Shown: positions 1-9,574, numbered from the stretch's first letter. The stretch: DNA of 64,000 nt from an uncultured Bacteroidales bacterium (GCA_949282265.1 CASDOZ010000006.1:62001-126000); one strand, 5' to 3'. Numbers and translations: made by a program. Notes: a model not told the origin generated them from the sequence alone.

Positions 1-1007
1 TAAGTGTTTACATACAAGTTCATGGGCTTGGCAACACCTATGGCGTATGAGACTTGTACCAGCACTTCCTTGGCAACACCGGCAGCAACTAAATTTTTAG
101 CGATGTGGCGCGCCGCGTATGCTGCCGAACGGTCCACTTTGGATGGGTCTTTGCCGGAGAAAGCTCCTCCACCGTGTGCGCCTTTGCCACCGTATGTATC
201 TACGATTATTTTGCGTCCGGTGAGACCGGTATCTCCGTGTGGCCCTCCGATAACGAACTTGCCTGTCGGATTTACGTATAAAATATAGTCATCCTTGAAC
301 AATTTTGCATATTGTGCATCTTTCTTCAGTACGCGGGGAATCAAAATGTTTTTGACATCGTTGTATATGACACGTAACATTTCTTCATCGGCTTCTGCTT
401 GCGTACGGTTTGAATTCGGTAAGATGAATTCGTTGTGTTGAGTTGACACAACAATGGTGTGTACGCGTTCTGGTTCGTTTTTGTCGTTGTATGCGATTGT
501 TACCTGGCTTTTGGCATCCGGACGCAAATATGTCATTTCTTTGCCTTCGCGCCGTATGGCTGCCAATTCAATCAACAAAGCATGTGACAAGTCTAATGAA
601 ATCGGCATTAAGTTGTCGGTTTCGTCACAGGCATAACCGAACATCATGCCTTGGTCGCCGGCACCTTGGTTCATCGGGTCTTCACGTTCCACACCGCGGT
701 TTATGTCTTGTGATTGCTCATGCAGGGCGGAAAATATGCCGCATGAATTGCCATCGAACATATATTCGCCTTTGGTGTAACCGATACGGTTGATGACTTG
801 CCGGGCGACGGTTTGCACATCAACGTATGCGCTTGATTTTACTTCTCCGGCAATAACGACTTGCCCGGTTGTAACTAATGTTTCGCAGGCAACTTTTGAG
901 TCACGGTCTTGTGCCAGGAAATTGTCCAGAATAGCATCTGAAATCTGGTCGGCAACCTTGTCAGGATGCCCTTCCGAAACGGATTCGGATGTAAATAAAT
1001 ATCCCAT
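1..1007 (-). CDS. metK: S-adenosylmethionine synthetase, 3' end cut by window
   Basis: Makes S-adenosylmethionine from methionine and ATP in the cytoplasm. Reading the minus strand from the ATG at 1007 gives an N-terminus with the [20 protein letters not shown] signature, whose His and Asp bind ATP and metal. Near the window edge comes the [20 protein letters not shown] block and then the P-loop-like [19 protein letters not shown]. About 335 codons are present and roughly the last 95 residues lie outside the window. It has its own promoter at 1174-1205 and a leader of about 160 nt that contains a candidate SAM-binding RNA (1108-1163), so feedback by its own product is likely. The identification is secure; only the C-terminus is missing. 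Confidence 0.97.
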   Translation of the reverse strand, partial: MGYLFTSESVSEGHPDKVADQISDAILDNFLAQDRDSKVACETLVTTGQVVIAGEVKSSAYVDVQTVARQVINRIGYTKGEYMFDGNSCGIFSALHEQSQDINRGVEREDPMNQGAGDQGMMFGYACDETDNLMPISLDLSHALLIELAAIRREGKEMTYLRPDAKSQVTIAYNDKNEPERVHTIVVSTQHNEFILPNSNRTQAEADEEMLRVIYNDVKNILIPRVLKKDAQYAKLFKDDYILYVNPTGKFVIGGPHGDTGLTGRKIIVDTYGGKGAHGGGAFSGKDPSKVDRSAAYAARHIAKNLVAAGVAKEVLVQVSYAIGVAKPMNLYVNT

Positions 1008-1107
1008 TTTCTTTTTAATTTTAGCCGTTTGAATGGCTGTTCAACAATAAAATAAAACAAAAAGTAATGGGGAAAACAGGACTTTGTGTGTGCAGACACT
1101 AACAGAG

Positions 1108-1163
1108 ATTACAGTTTTAGCATTTTTTTCTGTGGTTGCAAGCAGTCCAAATCTTTCCACATT
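1108..1163 (-). ncRNA. candidate SAM-II-like riboswitch in the metK leader
   Basis: The leader RNA starts almost at the predicted transcription start. It shows a 5-bp stem UGUGG (1161-1157) / CCACA (1135-1131). The stem encloses a loop with GAUUUGG (1153-1147) and CUUGCAA (1142-1136), and GCUAAA follows downstream (1121-1116). GAUUU, UUGCA and GCUAAA in this order are the hallmark bases of SAM-II aptamers. The pseudoknot helix is weak: I find only ACUG (1146-1143) with CUGU (1114-1111), with one U-U mismatch. Placement before metK fits. The match is from memory of the family consensus, not from a covariance search. Confidence 0.5.
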
Positions 1164-1173
1164 GAAATCGCCG

Positions 1174-1205
1174 CAAAGGTATATGTTTTATGTTACTTGT
1201 GCAAC
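1174..1205 (-). promoter_or_regulatory. metK promoter, Bacteroidetes type
   Basis: On the minus strand the -7 box TACCTTTG (1181-1174) matches TAnnTTTG. A GTTG -33 box (1205-1202) lies 20 nt upstream. Predicted transcription start is near 1166, right at the start of the candidate riboswitch. Confidence 0.75.
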
Positions 1206-1258
1206 TAATAATATGGAAAAAGTATGAAAATTGTTTTTTGTGTAGGCTACCAGATATT

Positions 1259-1299
1259 AAAAATGCATCTGCCAGTTTATTTTTAGCAGGTGCATTTTT
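1259..1299 (-). terminator. terminator of the export operon (possibly bidirectional)
   Basis: A 14-bp hairpin with one G-T wobble pairs 1259-1272 with 1286-1299 around a 13-nt loop. It has A5/T5 at its outer ends, so it can end transcription in either direction. It sits just downstream of the wzc-like stop. Confidence 0.75.
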
Positions 1300-1326
1300 A
1301 TATTGGATTAAATGGTTTTGTAAAAA

Positions 1327-3666
1327 TTATTTTTGTTTGCCGTATCCGTAACCGTATCCATATCCATACCCCATTTTAGGCTTTTCTTCTACGCCATTTA
1401 ATACACAAGCTATGTTGTTGAGACGTTTGTTTTCATAAATGTCATTGATGAAATCGGCTGTTGTTTTTGGTGTATAGTTTACACGCGAAATGTAAATGGT
1501 CGCATCTGCAAAACGGTTCAACAAGAATGTGTCAGATACCATACCAACGGGTGCGGAATCAATCAATATATAATCGTATTTCTCTTTCAATGCTGCAATC
1601 AGCTCATCTAAGCGTTCGCTCATAATCAATTCTCCTGGATTTGGTGGAACTGGTCCGGCTGGTATGACATCCAGGAAATCATGTATTTTAGAAGGCATTA
1701 TGATATCTTGTAAGTCATAACTTGGATCTGCTAAATAGGGTGTTAAATATCCTTTGTTGCTTAAATGCATGTAATCACTGAGCATCGGGCTACGGATGTC
1801 CAAGCCGACCAGTACAACTTTCTTTTTCATTAGAGCCAAGGATGAAGCAAGGTTTATGGCTATGAAAGATTTGCCTTCTTTGCTGATGGTTGATGTAATT
1901 ACAACAACAGGTTGCTTTTTGCCGGCTAAAATGAAGTTGAGGTTTGTACGCAGTAGGCGGAATAATTCAACAATTGGTGTTGTTTTCCCTTCTGTTACAA
2001 CAATTTTTTCTCCACCTTTGTTTTCGCATATTTGTCCGATTACGGGTGCTTTAACCAATTTGGAGTATTCTTTGTAGTCAGAAATCGTGTTGTGGAAAAA
2101 TTCATAGACTATTGTCATTCCGATAGGAATACACCCGCCCAAAATAACGGCCAGAAATAGTATGACCATTTTGCGTGGAGCCACCGGGTCGGGTTGCATG
2201 TCGGGTTTATCAATGATTTTTGCCGGTTGTACTGTGCTTGCTAAAGCCAATGCATTTTCTTCACGCTTTTGATAAAGGAATAGATAAAGTGTTTCTTTTA
2301 TTTGTTGCTGGCGTTTTATTTCTACGTATTCCCTTTCTTGGGTGGGCACGGATTTTATACGCATGGCAAATTGTTGGTCTTTGCCTAATATGTCGTTTTT
2401 TGATATGGTCAACCCATCTTTCAGACTGTTTACACTTGTGATAATGTTGTCCCGCATGATTTGCAACTGTGTTTCCAGCTGTGTGATGACAGGGTTCTGG
2501 GTGTTAGTTGTCCGTAGTAGTTTCATTCGCTCTAACAATGCCTCATTGTATGTCTGGATTAACTGGACTAACGAAGCATCTTCTACACCTAAATTTGCAG
2601 GAATTAGGTTGTAGCGGTTTTTTTCATTGTCTACATAGTTTCTTATGTACTCAATCAAATTTAGTTGGGTTTCTACCTTTGCCAGTTGTTTTTGATAATC
2701 GCTTACTGTTTCCAAAAATAGTTGTGCTTCAGCAGATATGTCTGTTAACTGGTTTTCTTTTTTGTATTTTTCGACATCTTGTTCCACATTGGCTAATTCT
2801 TCAGTAATAAGTTTTAGCCGTTCTTCTATGAATAAACCTGTATTGCTGGCAATTATGTTTTTGTCGATGACGGCATCCATGTTATAGATTTCAATCATCT
2901 TCGTGATCATGTCTATCGCTTTTCGAGGTGTAGCAGAAACAGTAGCTATCTGAATGACATTCGATTCTTTTTTTACTTGTTTTGCAGATAGCTTTTGTTG
3001 GTAACTTGTTATAAGTGGTAACATCGGATATGTTATGATGTTCATCTTGTCACCAACTTCCATCTTATTTAATTCTGTTATGGAAATGTTACCGATAATA
3101 GTAGGAAAAGGCTTGCTGATGTTTTCTATATAATATGTTTTTTTTGCGTCGCCATATTCAACTTTGATTTTGTAATCTTTAGTACGTTTATGGAGCTGTA
3201 TTTTTGATATTTTCCGGAGTGTATCTGTAAATTGAAGTGGATAGTCTATTTGCAAGTTTGGTTTCGGATATTGTTCTTTATATGTCAAACCGTCCTTTTT
3301 GTAAAATTCAGTTTGTATTCCTAACGTTTGGATAACTTGACGCATAGTACTTGTGGAATTTATGATATATAATTCCTCTTCGGCAAGTTTATTTCCACTA
3401 AATACTCCGAATGATTCCAACATCCCTAATTGTGAACTGCCAAACATGTTAGTTGGATTGTTGTTATTGGAGCGTAATAGAAGCGTAGCATTGACAGCAT
3501 ACTGTGGATTTTGGCGCATAATGTATAAGACCGCTAATGCTATACAACATGCAATAGACAGTACAAACCAATACCACTTGTGCAGATATTTGAAAAAAAT
3601 CTCTCTTAAATCAATCACATCATTATTGGATTGTCCTTTGTTTTGGCTGTTATTATTGTCGCTCAT
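1327..3666 (-). CDS. Wzc-type tyrosine autokinase / polysaccharide co-polymerase
   Basis: Inner-membrane protein of exopolysaccharide or capsule assembly that controls chain length and links the polymerase to the Wza-type outer-membrane exporter. In the 779 residues I see an N-terminal TM segment (about 33-50), a Wzz-like periplasmic region with long coiled coil (about 280-430), a second TM segment around 505-525, and a cytoplasmic BY-kinase domain. The kinase has a Walker A loop ending KEGKS (Ser near 596), a Walker A' strand VVLVGLDIR and a Walker B YDYILIDSAP. The A' motif has Gly where the first Asp of the usual DxD stands. The C-terminus is a GY repeat, the expected Tyr cluster for autophosphorylation. 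It follows the Wza-type gene by 38 bp. No glycosyltransferase, flippase or cognate phosphatase lies nearby. Confidence 0.93.
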   Translation of the reverse strand: MSDNNNSQNKGQSNNDVIDLREIFFKYLHKWYWFVLSIACCIALAVLYIMRQNPQYAVNATLLLRSNNNNPTNMFGSSQLGMLESFGVFSGNKLAEEELYIINSTSTMRQVIQTLGIQTEFYKKDGLTYKEQYPKPNLQIDYPLQFTDTLRKISKIQLHKRTKDYKIKVEYGDAKKTYYIENISKPFPTIIGNISITELNKMEVGDKMNIITYPMLPLITSYQQKLSAKQVKKESNVIQIATVSATPRKAIDMITKMIEIYNMDAVIDKNIIASNTGLFIEERLKLITEELANVEQDVEKYKKENQLTDISAEAQLFLETVSDYQKQLAKVETQLNLIEYIRNYVDNEKNRYNLIPANLGVEDASLVQLIQTYNEALLERMKLLRTTNTQNPVITQLETQLQIMRDNIITSVNSLKDGLTISKNDILGKDQQFAMRIKSVPTQEREYVEIKRQQQIKETLYLFLYQKREENALALASTVQPAKIIDKPDMQPDPVAPRKMVILFLAVILGGCIPIGMTIVYEFFHNTISDYKEYSKLVKAPVIGQICENKGGEKIVVTEGKTTPIVELFRLLRTNLNFILAGKKQPVVVITSTISKEGKSFIAINLASSLALMKKKVVLVGLDIRSPMLSDYMHLSNKGYLTPYLADPSYDLQDIIMPSKIHDFLDVIPAGPVPPNPGELIMSERLDELIAALKEKYDYILIDSAPVGMVSDTFLLNRFADATIYISRVNYTPKTTADFINDIYENKRLNNIACVLNGVEEKPKMGYGYGYGYGYGKQK

Positions 3667-3704
3667 TGTAGGATGTCAGATTTTTAATGTAAGGTGATTC
3701 TTGA

Positions 3705-4502
3705 TTATTTGTTCAAATTGATTACGGAAACAATTACCGTGGCCAATGAACCGAGTGTCGTGATTGCAGATAAGTATAAACTTATGTTTTGTGAAGCCAT
3801 TGCCCTGACTTGGTTGGGCTCTACATAGACAATGTCATTTTGTTGCAGGTAATAATATGGCGATGTGAATACGTCTTCCGAGTTAAGGTTTAAGCGTGCA
3901 AATTCCAATTTCCCGTTGTTTTCACGTGTTATAAGAACATTGTTTCGTTTACCATATGGTGTCATGTCGCCGGCTAATCCAAGAGCATCTAGAACGGTTA
4001 CTCGTTCATTGTTGATAGTGTATTGTCCGGGACGCGCAACTTCACCAATGACGGTTACTTTATAGTTCAAAAATTTAATGGTAACAATTGCATCTTTCAG
4101 AAAAGGTTCCAATTCTTTTTTTAAAGCAGCAACTGCTTCTGACTTTGTGTATCCTGCAATTTTGAATGTTCCAATAACGGGGAAATCTATATTCCCATCC
4201 ACGTCAACCAAATATGACTGCAGTGAAGGCGTAGAGTATATCTGATCACTACCGGGGTTAGAATATGAAATAACCGGCATATTGAATGGTGCGACCGCTG
4301 TTGGGTCCAATCCAGTAACTGTAATAATTAACATGTCGCCGGCAACTATCCTTGCTTCATGGACAGTTTGGAATTGGTCGTTGATTTGTTCAGCACTCTC
4401 AGGTGTTACACTTTTGAAATAAGCTAATTTTTTTTGGGTAGTACAAGCACCTGCTAACAAACTTAACAGTATCAAGTAAAGGAAATGGTTCTTCCGTAAC
4501 AT
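3705..4502 (-). CDS. Wza-type polysaccharide export lipoprotein
   Basis: Outer-membrane polysaccharide export lipoprotein of the Poly_export/SLBB type. I place the start at the ATG at 4502 because it gives a clean lipoprotein signal (MLRKNHFLYLILLSLLAGAC) with lipidation at Cys20. An upstream in-frame start at 4556 would sit almost on the predicted transcription start. The mature 245-residue part has the Poly_export domain (about 45-145, including VDGNIDFPVIGTFKIAG) and an SLBB segment (about 150-235: VTVIGEVARPGQYTI), then a hydrophobic C-terminal helix that could cross the outer membrane. First gene of a two-gene operon with the Wzc-like kinase. Confidence 0.93.
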   Translation of the reverse strand: MLRKNHFLYLILLSLLAGACTTQKKLAYFKSVTPESAEQINDQFQTVHEARIVAGDMLIITVTGLDPTAVAPFNMPVISYSNPGSDQIYSTPSLQSYLVDVDGNIDFPVIGTFKIAGYTKSEAVAALKKELEPFLKDAIVTIKFLNYKVTVIGEVARPGQYTINNERVTVLDALGLAGDMTPYGKRNNVLITRENNGKLEFARLNLNSEDVFTSPYYYLQQNDIVYVEPNQVRAMASQNISLYLSAITTLGSLATVIVSVINLNK

Positions 4503-4570
4503 GTGAATGGTCTTGTTGTATAAGTTAAAAAATGCAATAGTTTTTAATCTTCCCACAAAACAAGGGGCTG

Positions 4571-4602
4571 CAAAGGTAGTGTTTTATTTTAGTCTATGCA
4601 AA
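4571..4602 (-). promoter_or_regulatory. promoter of the wza-wzc pair
   Basis: Minus-strand -7 box TACCTTTG (4578-4571) and -33 box TTTG (4602-4599) with a 20-nt spacer. This is a full match to the Bacteroidetes consensus. It faces away from the dipeptidase promoter at 4638-4669. Confidence 0.85.
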
Positions 4603-4637
4603 AGTTGCTTTGTTTTTTATGGAAAATCATTTTTTAG

Positions 4638-4669
4638 TTTGCTTGCTTCATTTTATTTGTGTTACTTTG
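4638..4669 (+). promoter_or_regulatory. promoter of the M20 dipeptidase
   Basis: TTTG at 4638-4641, 20-nt spacer, then TTACTTTG at 4662-4669 (one mismatch to TAnnTTTG). It lies 30 bp before the ATG and is divergent from the export-operon promoter. Confidence 0.65.
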
Positions 4670-4699
4670 AAAACCTAAATTATCAATCAATAAAACAAT

Positions 4700-6061
4700 A
4701 TGATTCAGGAGTATTTAAAATTACACGAACAAGAGATTTTGGAAGATTTGTTTTCGTTGTTGCGGATTCCGAGTGTTAGTTCGGATGCGGGGCATCATGA
4801 AGATATGTTGCGTTGTGCTGCATGTTGGGAAACATTGCTACAAAAGGCAGGAGCAGATGAGGTGCAAATCTTGCCGACGGCAGGAAATCCGGTCGTTTTT
4901 GCGTGGAAGAAAGTGAATCCTAATTTGCCAACAGTGATGGTTTACGGACATTATGATGTCATGCCGCCAGAGCCGTTTGAATTGTGGAAAACAGAGCCTT
5001 TTGAGCCGGTTATAAAAGATGGGCATATTTGGGGGCGTGGTGCGGATGATGATAAAGGCCAATCATTTATGCACTATGTTGCTTTCAGGTATTTGTGTGA
5101 ATCGGGTTCTTTGCCATGCAATGTGAAATTTTTATTGGAAGGCGAGGAAGAAATCAGTTCGCCGAGTTTGGAACAATTTTGCGTGGAACACCGTGATTTG
5201 CTTGCCTGCGATTATGTTCTTGTTTCGGACACGAGTATGCTGTCTGCCGATACACCGAGCATTACAACCGGCTTGCGCGGCCTGGCGTATTGGCAGTTGG
5301 AAGTGACGTCGGCATGTCGTGATTTGCACTCAGGCATTTTTGGCGGCGCGGTTGCCAACCCGATTAATGAATTGTGCAAGTTGATTGCCCGGATGCAGGA
5401 TGATTCAGGCCGGATTATGATTCTACACTTTTATGATGATGTGGAAAACGTGTCGGATGAAGAAAAAACGTTGATTTCCCAAATCCCTTTTGATGAGGAA
5501 CAATATAAAACCGATTTAGGTATTCGGAATACACATGGCGAGGCCGGTTACAGCACGATTGAACGCACGGGCATACGTCCGACGTTTGATGTATGCGGTA
5601 TTTGGGGCGGTTACACCGGCGAAGGAACAAAAACGGTATTGCCAGCAAAAGCCTTTGCCAAATTGTCAACTCGTCTGGTGCCGCATCAACGCAGTCAGGT
5701 AATAGGGAAATTGATGGAGGAATATGTGAAACAGATTGCGCCGGATTATGTACAAGTCAAATTGACTTATTTGCATGGTGCGGAAAGTTATGTTTGTCCG
5801 ATTGACCTGCCTGCTTACAAGGCCGCGGAGGCCGCCTATACCAAGGTTTTCGGTAAACGTCCGTTGCCGGTGCGTCGTGGCGGTAGCATTGGTGTCGTGG
5901 CTGTGTTTGAGAAAGTGTTGGGCGTAAAATCCATTCTTATGGGATTCGGATTGGAGTCGGACGCCATTCATTCGCCCAATGAGAATTTTCCGCTGTTTAT
6001 GTTCCGTACAGGGATAGAAACCATAACGGAATTTTATGGTCAATTGAAAAATTATCTGTAA
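4700..6061 (+). CDS. M20-family metallodipeptidase
   Basis: Probable cytoplasmic zinc di/tripeptidase of the M20 family (CNDP/PepV-like branch); no signal peptide. Of 453 residues, the metal site is visible: His84 in GHYDVMPP with Asp86, the bridging Asp in GRGADDDKGQ, the general-base and ligand glutamates in LLEGEEEISS, and a later Asp in VSDTS. A dimerisation-type insert (CRDLHSGIFGG) follows, and the C-terminal ligand His lies in ESDAIHSPNE. Length is normal for the family. It is monocistronic with its own promoter, and its stop codon is one base from the truA stop on the other strand, with no room for a classical terminator. Natural substrate cannot be told from sequence. Confidence 0.92.
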   Translation: MIQEYLKLHEQEILEDLFSLLRIPSVSSDAGHHEDMLRCAACWETLLQKAGADEVQILPTAGNPVVFAWKKVNPNLPTVMVYGHYDVMPPEPFELWKTEPFEPVIKDGHIWGRGADDDKGQSFMHYVAFRYLCESGSLPCNVKFLLEGEEEISSPSLEQFCVEHRDLLACDYVLVSDTSMLSADTPSITTGLRGLAYWQLEVTSACRDLHSGIFGGAVANPINELCKLIARMQDDSGRIMILHFYDDVENVSDEEKTLISQIPFDEEQYKTDLGIRNTHGEAGYSTIERTGIRPTFDVCGIWGGYTGEGTKTVLPAKAFAKLSTRLVPHQRSQVIGKLMEEYVKQIAPDYVQVKLTYLHGAESYVCPIDLPAYKAAEAAYTKVFGKRPLPVRRGGSIGVVAVFEKVLGVKSILMGFGLESDAIHSPNENFPLFMFRTGIETITEFYGQLKNYL

Positions 6062-6062
6062 T

Positions 6063-6815
6063 TCAGTCGGTCATAAAAATTTTTTGTGGATATTTGACTT
6101 CGGTCAGGAATAGCCCGGATGCAGGAGCCGATGTGCCGGCCTTGCATCTGTTTTTGGCTTCTATAATGTGGCAGAAATCATCTACGGATATTTTTCCCCG
6201 ACCCACATCTAACAGCGTCCCGACGATGGCACGGACCATATTCCGCAGGAAACGGTCGGCTTCGATGGTGAAAATCCAGAGCCCGTCGCGTTGCGTCCAA
6301 TGTGCGCTACGGATGGCGCAATTGTTGGTTTTGACATCTGTGTGTAGTTTGCTGAAACTTGTAAAATCTGTATAATGCAGCAGTCTTAGGGCTGCTGCAT
6401 TCATTTTGTCAAAATCAAACGGCCCTGGAATATATGCGGTTGTTTCGGTCATGAACGGGTTCTTGTTGAGTGTCATCCGGTATTCATACACTCTGCCAAT
6501 GGCATCAAAACGGGCATGTGCGTCTGCTGCCACCTCGACAATGCGCTGAATGGCAATGTCCTGCGGCAAAAAACTGTTCAATTTTTTTGCGAGTGCGGTC
6601 GGCTCGAAATCCGGTTCAGCGTCGAAATGCGCAACCATCTGGCTGGCATGTACGCCGGCGTCAGTCCGTCCGGCACCGACAATGCAGATTGTTGTCCGCA
6701 GTACGGTGGAAAGTGCTTTTTCAAGCACTTCCTGTACCGTGGTTCCGTTGGGTTGCGTTTGCCAACCCTTATAAGCGGTTCCTTTGTATGCCAAATATAT
6801 GAAATAGCGCTTCAA
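6063..6815 (-). CDS. truA: tRNA pseudouridine(38-40) synthase TruA
   Basis: Converts uridines 38-40 of the tRNA anticodon arm to pseudouridine. The 250-residue protein starts with the family N-terminus ([17 protein letters not shown]). It has the catalytic Asp52 in GRTDAGVHA and the later blocks [20 protein letters not shown] and [19 protein letters not shown]. The start codon is TTG at 6815, read minus strand: no ATG is available before residue 59 without losing the conserved N-terminus. It begins one base after the stop of the acyl-CoA ligase gene, so it is probably translated from the same mRNA (purU - ligase - truA). Confidence 0.95.
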   Translation of the reverse strand: MKRYFIYLAYKGTAYKGWQTQPNGTTVQEVLEKALSTVLRTTICIVGAGRTDAGVHASQMVAHFDAEPDFEPTALAKKLNSFLPQDIAIQRIVEVAADAHARFDAIGRVYEYRMTLNKNPFMTETTAYIPGPFDFDKMNAAALRLLHYTDFTSFSKLHTDVKTNNCAIRSAHWTQRDGLWIFTIEADRFLRNMVRAIVGTLLDVGRGKISVDDFCHIIEAKNRCKAGTSAPASGLFLTEVKYPQKIFMTD

Positions 6816-6816
6816 A

Positions 6817-8583
6817 TCAGGAGAACAGTTTTTCTATTTTTTCAGCATAAAATGCTTCTATAACTTTGCGTTTGATTTTCAGCGTAGGTGAAAGGAATCC
6901 GTTTGGTTGAGTCCACTCTTCGGGTACGATTTCAAATCGTTTGATTTGTTCCCAGTCGCCGAAATGTTGGTTGTATTTTTTAATTTCCGTGTGGAAGCGT
7001 TTGATAACAACCGGATTGTTTACCATTTCTTCATTGCTTTCAAGGGCAAGTTTGTGCTTTTTGCACCAGGATTTCAGGAAAACGAAATCGGGGGAAATCA
7101 ACGCTGCGGCGAATTTTTTGTTTTCCCCGAGCACAATCATGTTTTCTATGAACGGCGACTCGCAGCATTTGGATTCAATGGCTTGCGGGTTGATGTACTT
7201 CCCGAACGAGGTTTTGAAAAAGGATTTCAACCTTCCGGTGACTGTCAGCAGGCCTTCCGGCGATAGGACTCCTGTGTCCCCTGTGTGCAACCAGCCGTCC
7301 TTGTCTATGACTTGGGCGGTCAGTTCCGGGTCTTTGTAGTAACCGAGCATGACATTGTGTCCGCGGCATAGGATTTCGTTGTTTTCGCCTATTTTCAATT
7401 CAGTCCCCGGCAATGCTTGGCCGACAGTTCCGAACTTCCGGCCGTTTTTGTTGCGGTTGCTGACCGCTATTACCGGCGACGATTCCGTCAACCCGTAGCC
7501 TTCGAACACTGGCATGTGTATGGCCGAAAAGAACGATGCAATGTGCGGTTGTATGGCCGATCCGCCAGAAACGACAATGTCGAAATTGCCGCCAATGGCA
7601 GCCCGCCACTGCGAATAAACCAACTTGTCCGCTATTTTGTATTGGGCGTTGTAGAACCAGCCCATGTCGTGCAATTGGTACTTGGTGGCCAGGTTGAAAG
7701 CCCAATAATAAAGTACGCGCTTGAAATAGGGTAGTTTTTTGCCTGCCAAATACAGTTTGTCATATATTTTTTCGAGCAGGCGCGGCACGCAGGTCATCAT
7801 GGTGGGGTGTATTTCCTTGATGTTGTCTGCGATAGTGGCCAGACTTTCTGCATAATAGACCGACATGCCTAAATACTGGTACATATATACCAGCATACGC
7901 TCGTATGCGTGGCATAATGGCAGAAAACTGAGTGCTTTGTTGCTCCATTTGGCCGGTGTCATGGCTACATTCTTGAAATTCTGCACGATATTATTGTGCG
8001 AAAGCATGACGCCTTTGGGCGTGCCCGTTGTTCCTGATGTGTACAGGATAGTAGCCAAATCGCCTGGTTGAATGGAATCTTTTATTGCTTTCAGTTTTTC
8101 TGGGTGTGGATGCATTTTGCCCAATTTGACGATTTGATCATAGTAGCGGTAGCTTGTGTCTTCGTGTTTGACGAATGTGATGACGTGTTGTAGTTGTTTT
8201 ACTTCAGGGAATATGGGCTCTAACTTTGTTCGTAGCTCCTTGCCTTCCACGAAAATGACTTTCATCTCGGCATGGTTCAGTATGTGATGGTAGTCGCTTT
8301 GGCTGATCGTCGGGTAGATGGGGATGGAAATGGCGCCTATCTGCATGATTGCAAAATCTATCATGTTCCATTCCGGCCTGTTTCCGCTGACAATACCGAT
8401 TTTGTCTCCTTGGTTTATGCCAAGTTCCAACAGTCCATAACTGATGTTATTTATAGTTTCGACATATTCTTGTACACCTATTTTACGCCATTGTCCATTT
8501 TGCTTGCATGCGAGGACAGCGTCCTGCTGTGGATATTGGTCGGCATAATTGTCGACAATATCAAAGATTCTCGTAACTTCCAT
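6817..8583 (-). CDS. AMP-forming long-chain acyl-CoA synthetase
   Basis: Activates fatty acids to acyl-CoA through an acyl-adenylate. The 588-residue protein has the P-loop signature [16 protein letters not shown] (about 181-196), the adenylate-binding block [12 protein letters not shown], the motif [10 protein letters not shown] and the C-terminal catalytic region with [20 protein letters not shown]. This is the layout of bacterial FadD15/FAA-like ligases; the chain length preferred is not visible. It lies 45 bp downstream of purU on the same strand and one base ahead of truA. No signal peptide, so cytoplasmic or peripheral to the inner membrane. Confidence 0.92.
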   Translation of the reverse strand: MEVTRIFDIVDNYADQYPQQDAVLACKQNGQWRKIGVQEYVETINNISYGLLELGINQGDKIGIVSGNRPEWNMIDFAIMQIGAISIPIYPTISQSDYHHILNHAEMKVIFVEGKELRTKLEPIFPEVKQLQHVITFVKHEDTSYRYYDQIVKLGKMHPHPEKLKAIKDSIQPGDLATILYTSGTTGTPKGVMLSHNNIVQNFKNVAMTPAKWSNKALSFLPLCHAYERMLVYMYQYLGMSVYYAESLATIADNIKEIHPTMMTCVPRLLEKIYDKLYLAGKKLPYFKRVLYYWAFNLATKYQLHDMGWFYNAQYKIADKLVYSQWRAAIGGNFDIVVSGGSAIQPHIASFFSAIHMPVFEGYGLTESSPVIAVSNRNKNGRKFGTVGQALPGTELKIGENNEILCRGHNVMLGYYKDPELTAQVIDKDGWLHTGDTGVLSPEGLLTVTGRLKSFFKTSFGKYINPQAIESKCCESPFIENMIVLGENKKFAAALISPDFVFLKSWCKKHKLALESNEEMVNNPVVIKRFHTEIKKYNQHFGDWEQIKRFEIVPEEWTQPNGFLSPTLKIKRKVIEAFYAEKIEKLFS

Positions 8584-8628
8584 GTCGTTTGTCTCGTAAT
8601 AAAATAGTGAGTGTTTAGGTTATTTGTC

Positions 8629-9495
8629 TTATTGGAAAACAATTGTTCTGTTGCAATATGCCAGCACTTTCCGGTCGATATGCTTTTCTACTGCTTGTGA
8701 CAAAACTATCTTTTCCAAGTCTCTGCCTTTTTTGATGAGGTCATCGACGGTATCTTTGTGTGTTATGCGTGTGACATCCTGTACAATAATTGGCCCTGCA
8801 TCCAGTTCTGCTGTAACGTAATGGCTTGTCGCACCGATAAGTTTTACGCCACGCTCATGTGCGGCATGGTATGGCTTTGCTCCAGCAAATGCCGGCAGAA
8901 ATGAATGGTGTATATTGATAATATGATTCGGATAATGGTTTATAAAATTGTCAGACAATACTTGCATATAGCGTGCCAAAACACAAAAAGTGATATCGTG
9001 CTTTGCCAGCAGTTCCAGTTCCCGCGCCTCCTGTTCTTCTTTGTTTTCTTTGGTAATGGGGAAATAGTAATATGGTATGTCGAAACGTCTGGCCACGCTT
9101 TCCATGTCAGGATGGTTGCTGATGATCAGGGGGATTTCCACGCGCCATTCACCGGCGGCATAGCGTGCTAACAAATCGTACAGGCAATGTGGCATTTTGG
9201 ACACGAAAATGGCCATGCGAGGTTTTGTATCCGCAAAATAGAGCCTGAAGGTCATATTGTACCGGATGGCAATCAAAGTCTGGAAGTATTCCGCAATTTT
9301 CTCCTTGGGTATTTGGAATGCATCCAGTTGCCATTCCACACGCATGAAAAATATTTTTTCTTCCCGGTTCACGTACTGGTCAAGGTAAATGATATTCCCC
9401 TTGTGCTGGTTTATGAATTCCGTAACAGTGGCCAATATGCCGGGCTGGTCGGGGCAATGCATTAACAGTACCGCCGTGTTGTCACTTATTTTCAT
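8629..9495 (-). CDS. purU: formyltetrahydrofolate deformylase
   Basis: Hydrolyses 10-formyl-THF to formate and THF, balancing the one-carbon pool. The 288-residue protein has an N-terminal ACT domain (about 9-85, starting VLLMHCPDQPGILATVTEF) and a formyltransferase-fold catalytic domain. The domain carries the hydrolase His in NIHHSFLPAFAGAKPYHAA (about 194-212) and Asp232 in AELDAGPI. Length and domain order equal those of known PurU proteins. It is first in an operon with the acyl-CoA ligase and truA and has a probable promoter at 9567-9574. Confidence 0.94.
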   Translation of the reverse strand: MKISDNTAVLLMHCPDQPGILATVTEFINQHKGNIIYLDQYVNREEKIFFMRVEWQLDAFQIPKEKIAEYFQTLIAIRYNMTFRLYFADTKPRMAIFVSKMPHCLYDLLARYAAGEWRVEIPLIISNHPDMESVARRFDIPYYYFPITKENKEEQEARELELLAKHDITFCVLARYMQVLSDNFINHYPNHIINIHHSFLPAFAGAKPYHAAHERGVKLIGATSHYVTAELDAGPIIVQDVTRITHKDTVDDLIKKGRDLEKIVLSQAVEKHIDRKVLAYCNRTIVFQ

Positions 9496-9566
9496 TTCTA
9501 TAAATCATTTTGCTGCCTTTTGCGCAGATTGTTTGACAATGTGCAATGTGTAAAGACAAATTCGCG

Positions 9567-9574
9567 CAAAGATA
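9567..9574 (-). promoter_or_regulatory. -7 box upstream of purU
   Basis: TATCTTTG on the minus strand, 72 bp before the purU ATG. A clear -33 TTTG is not present at 19-21 nt (a T-rich tract is there instead), so confidence is moderate. Confidence 0.5.

Noticed and set aside
1008-1107. Intrinsic terminator as the expression platform of the metK leader
   Set aside because: Only a weak AGCC/GGCT hairpin near the start codon, not followed by a U tract that would end transcription.
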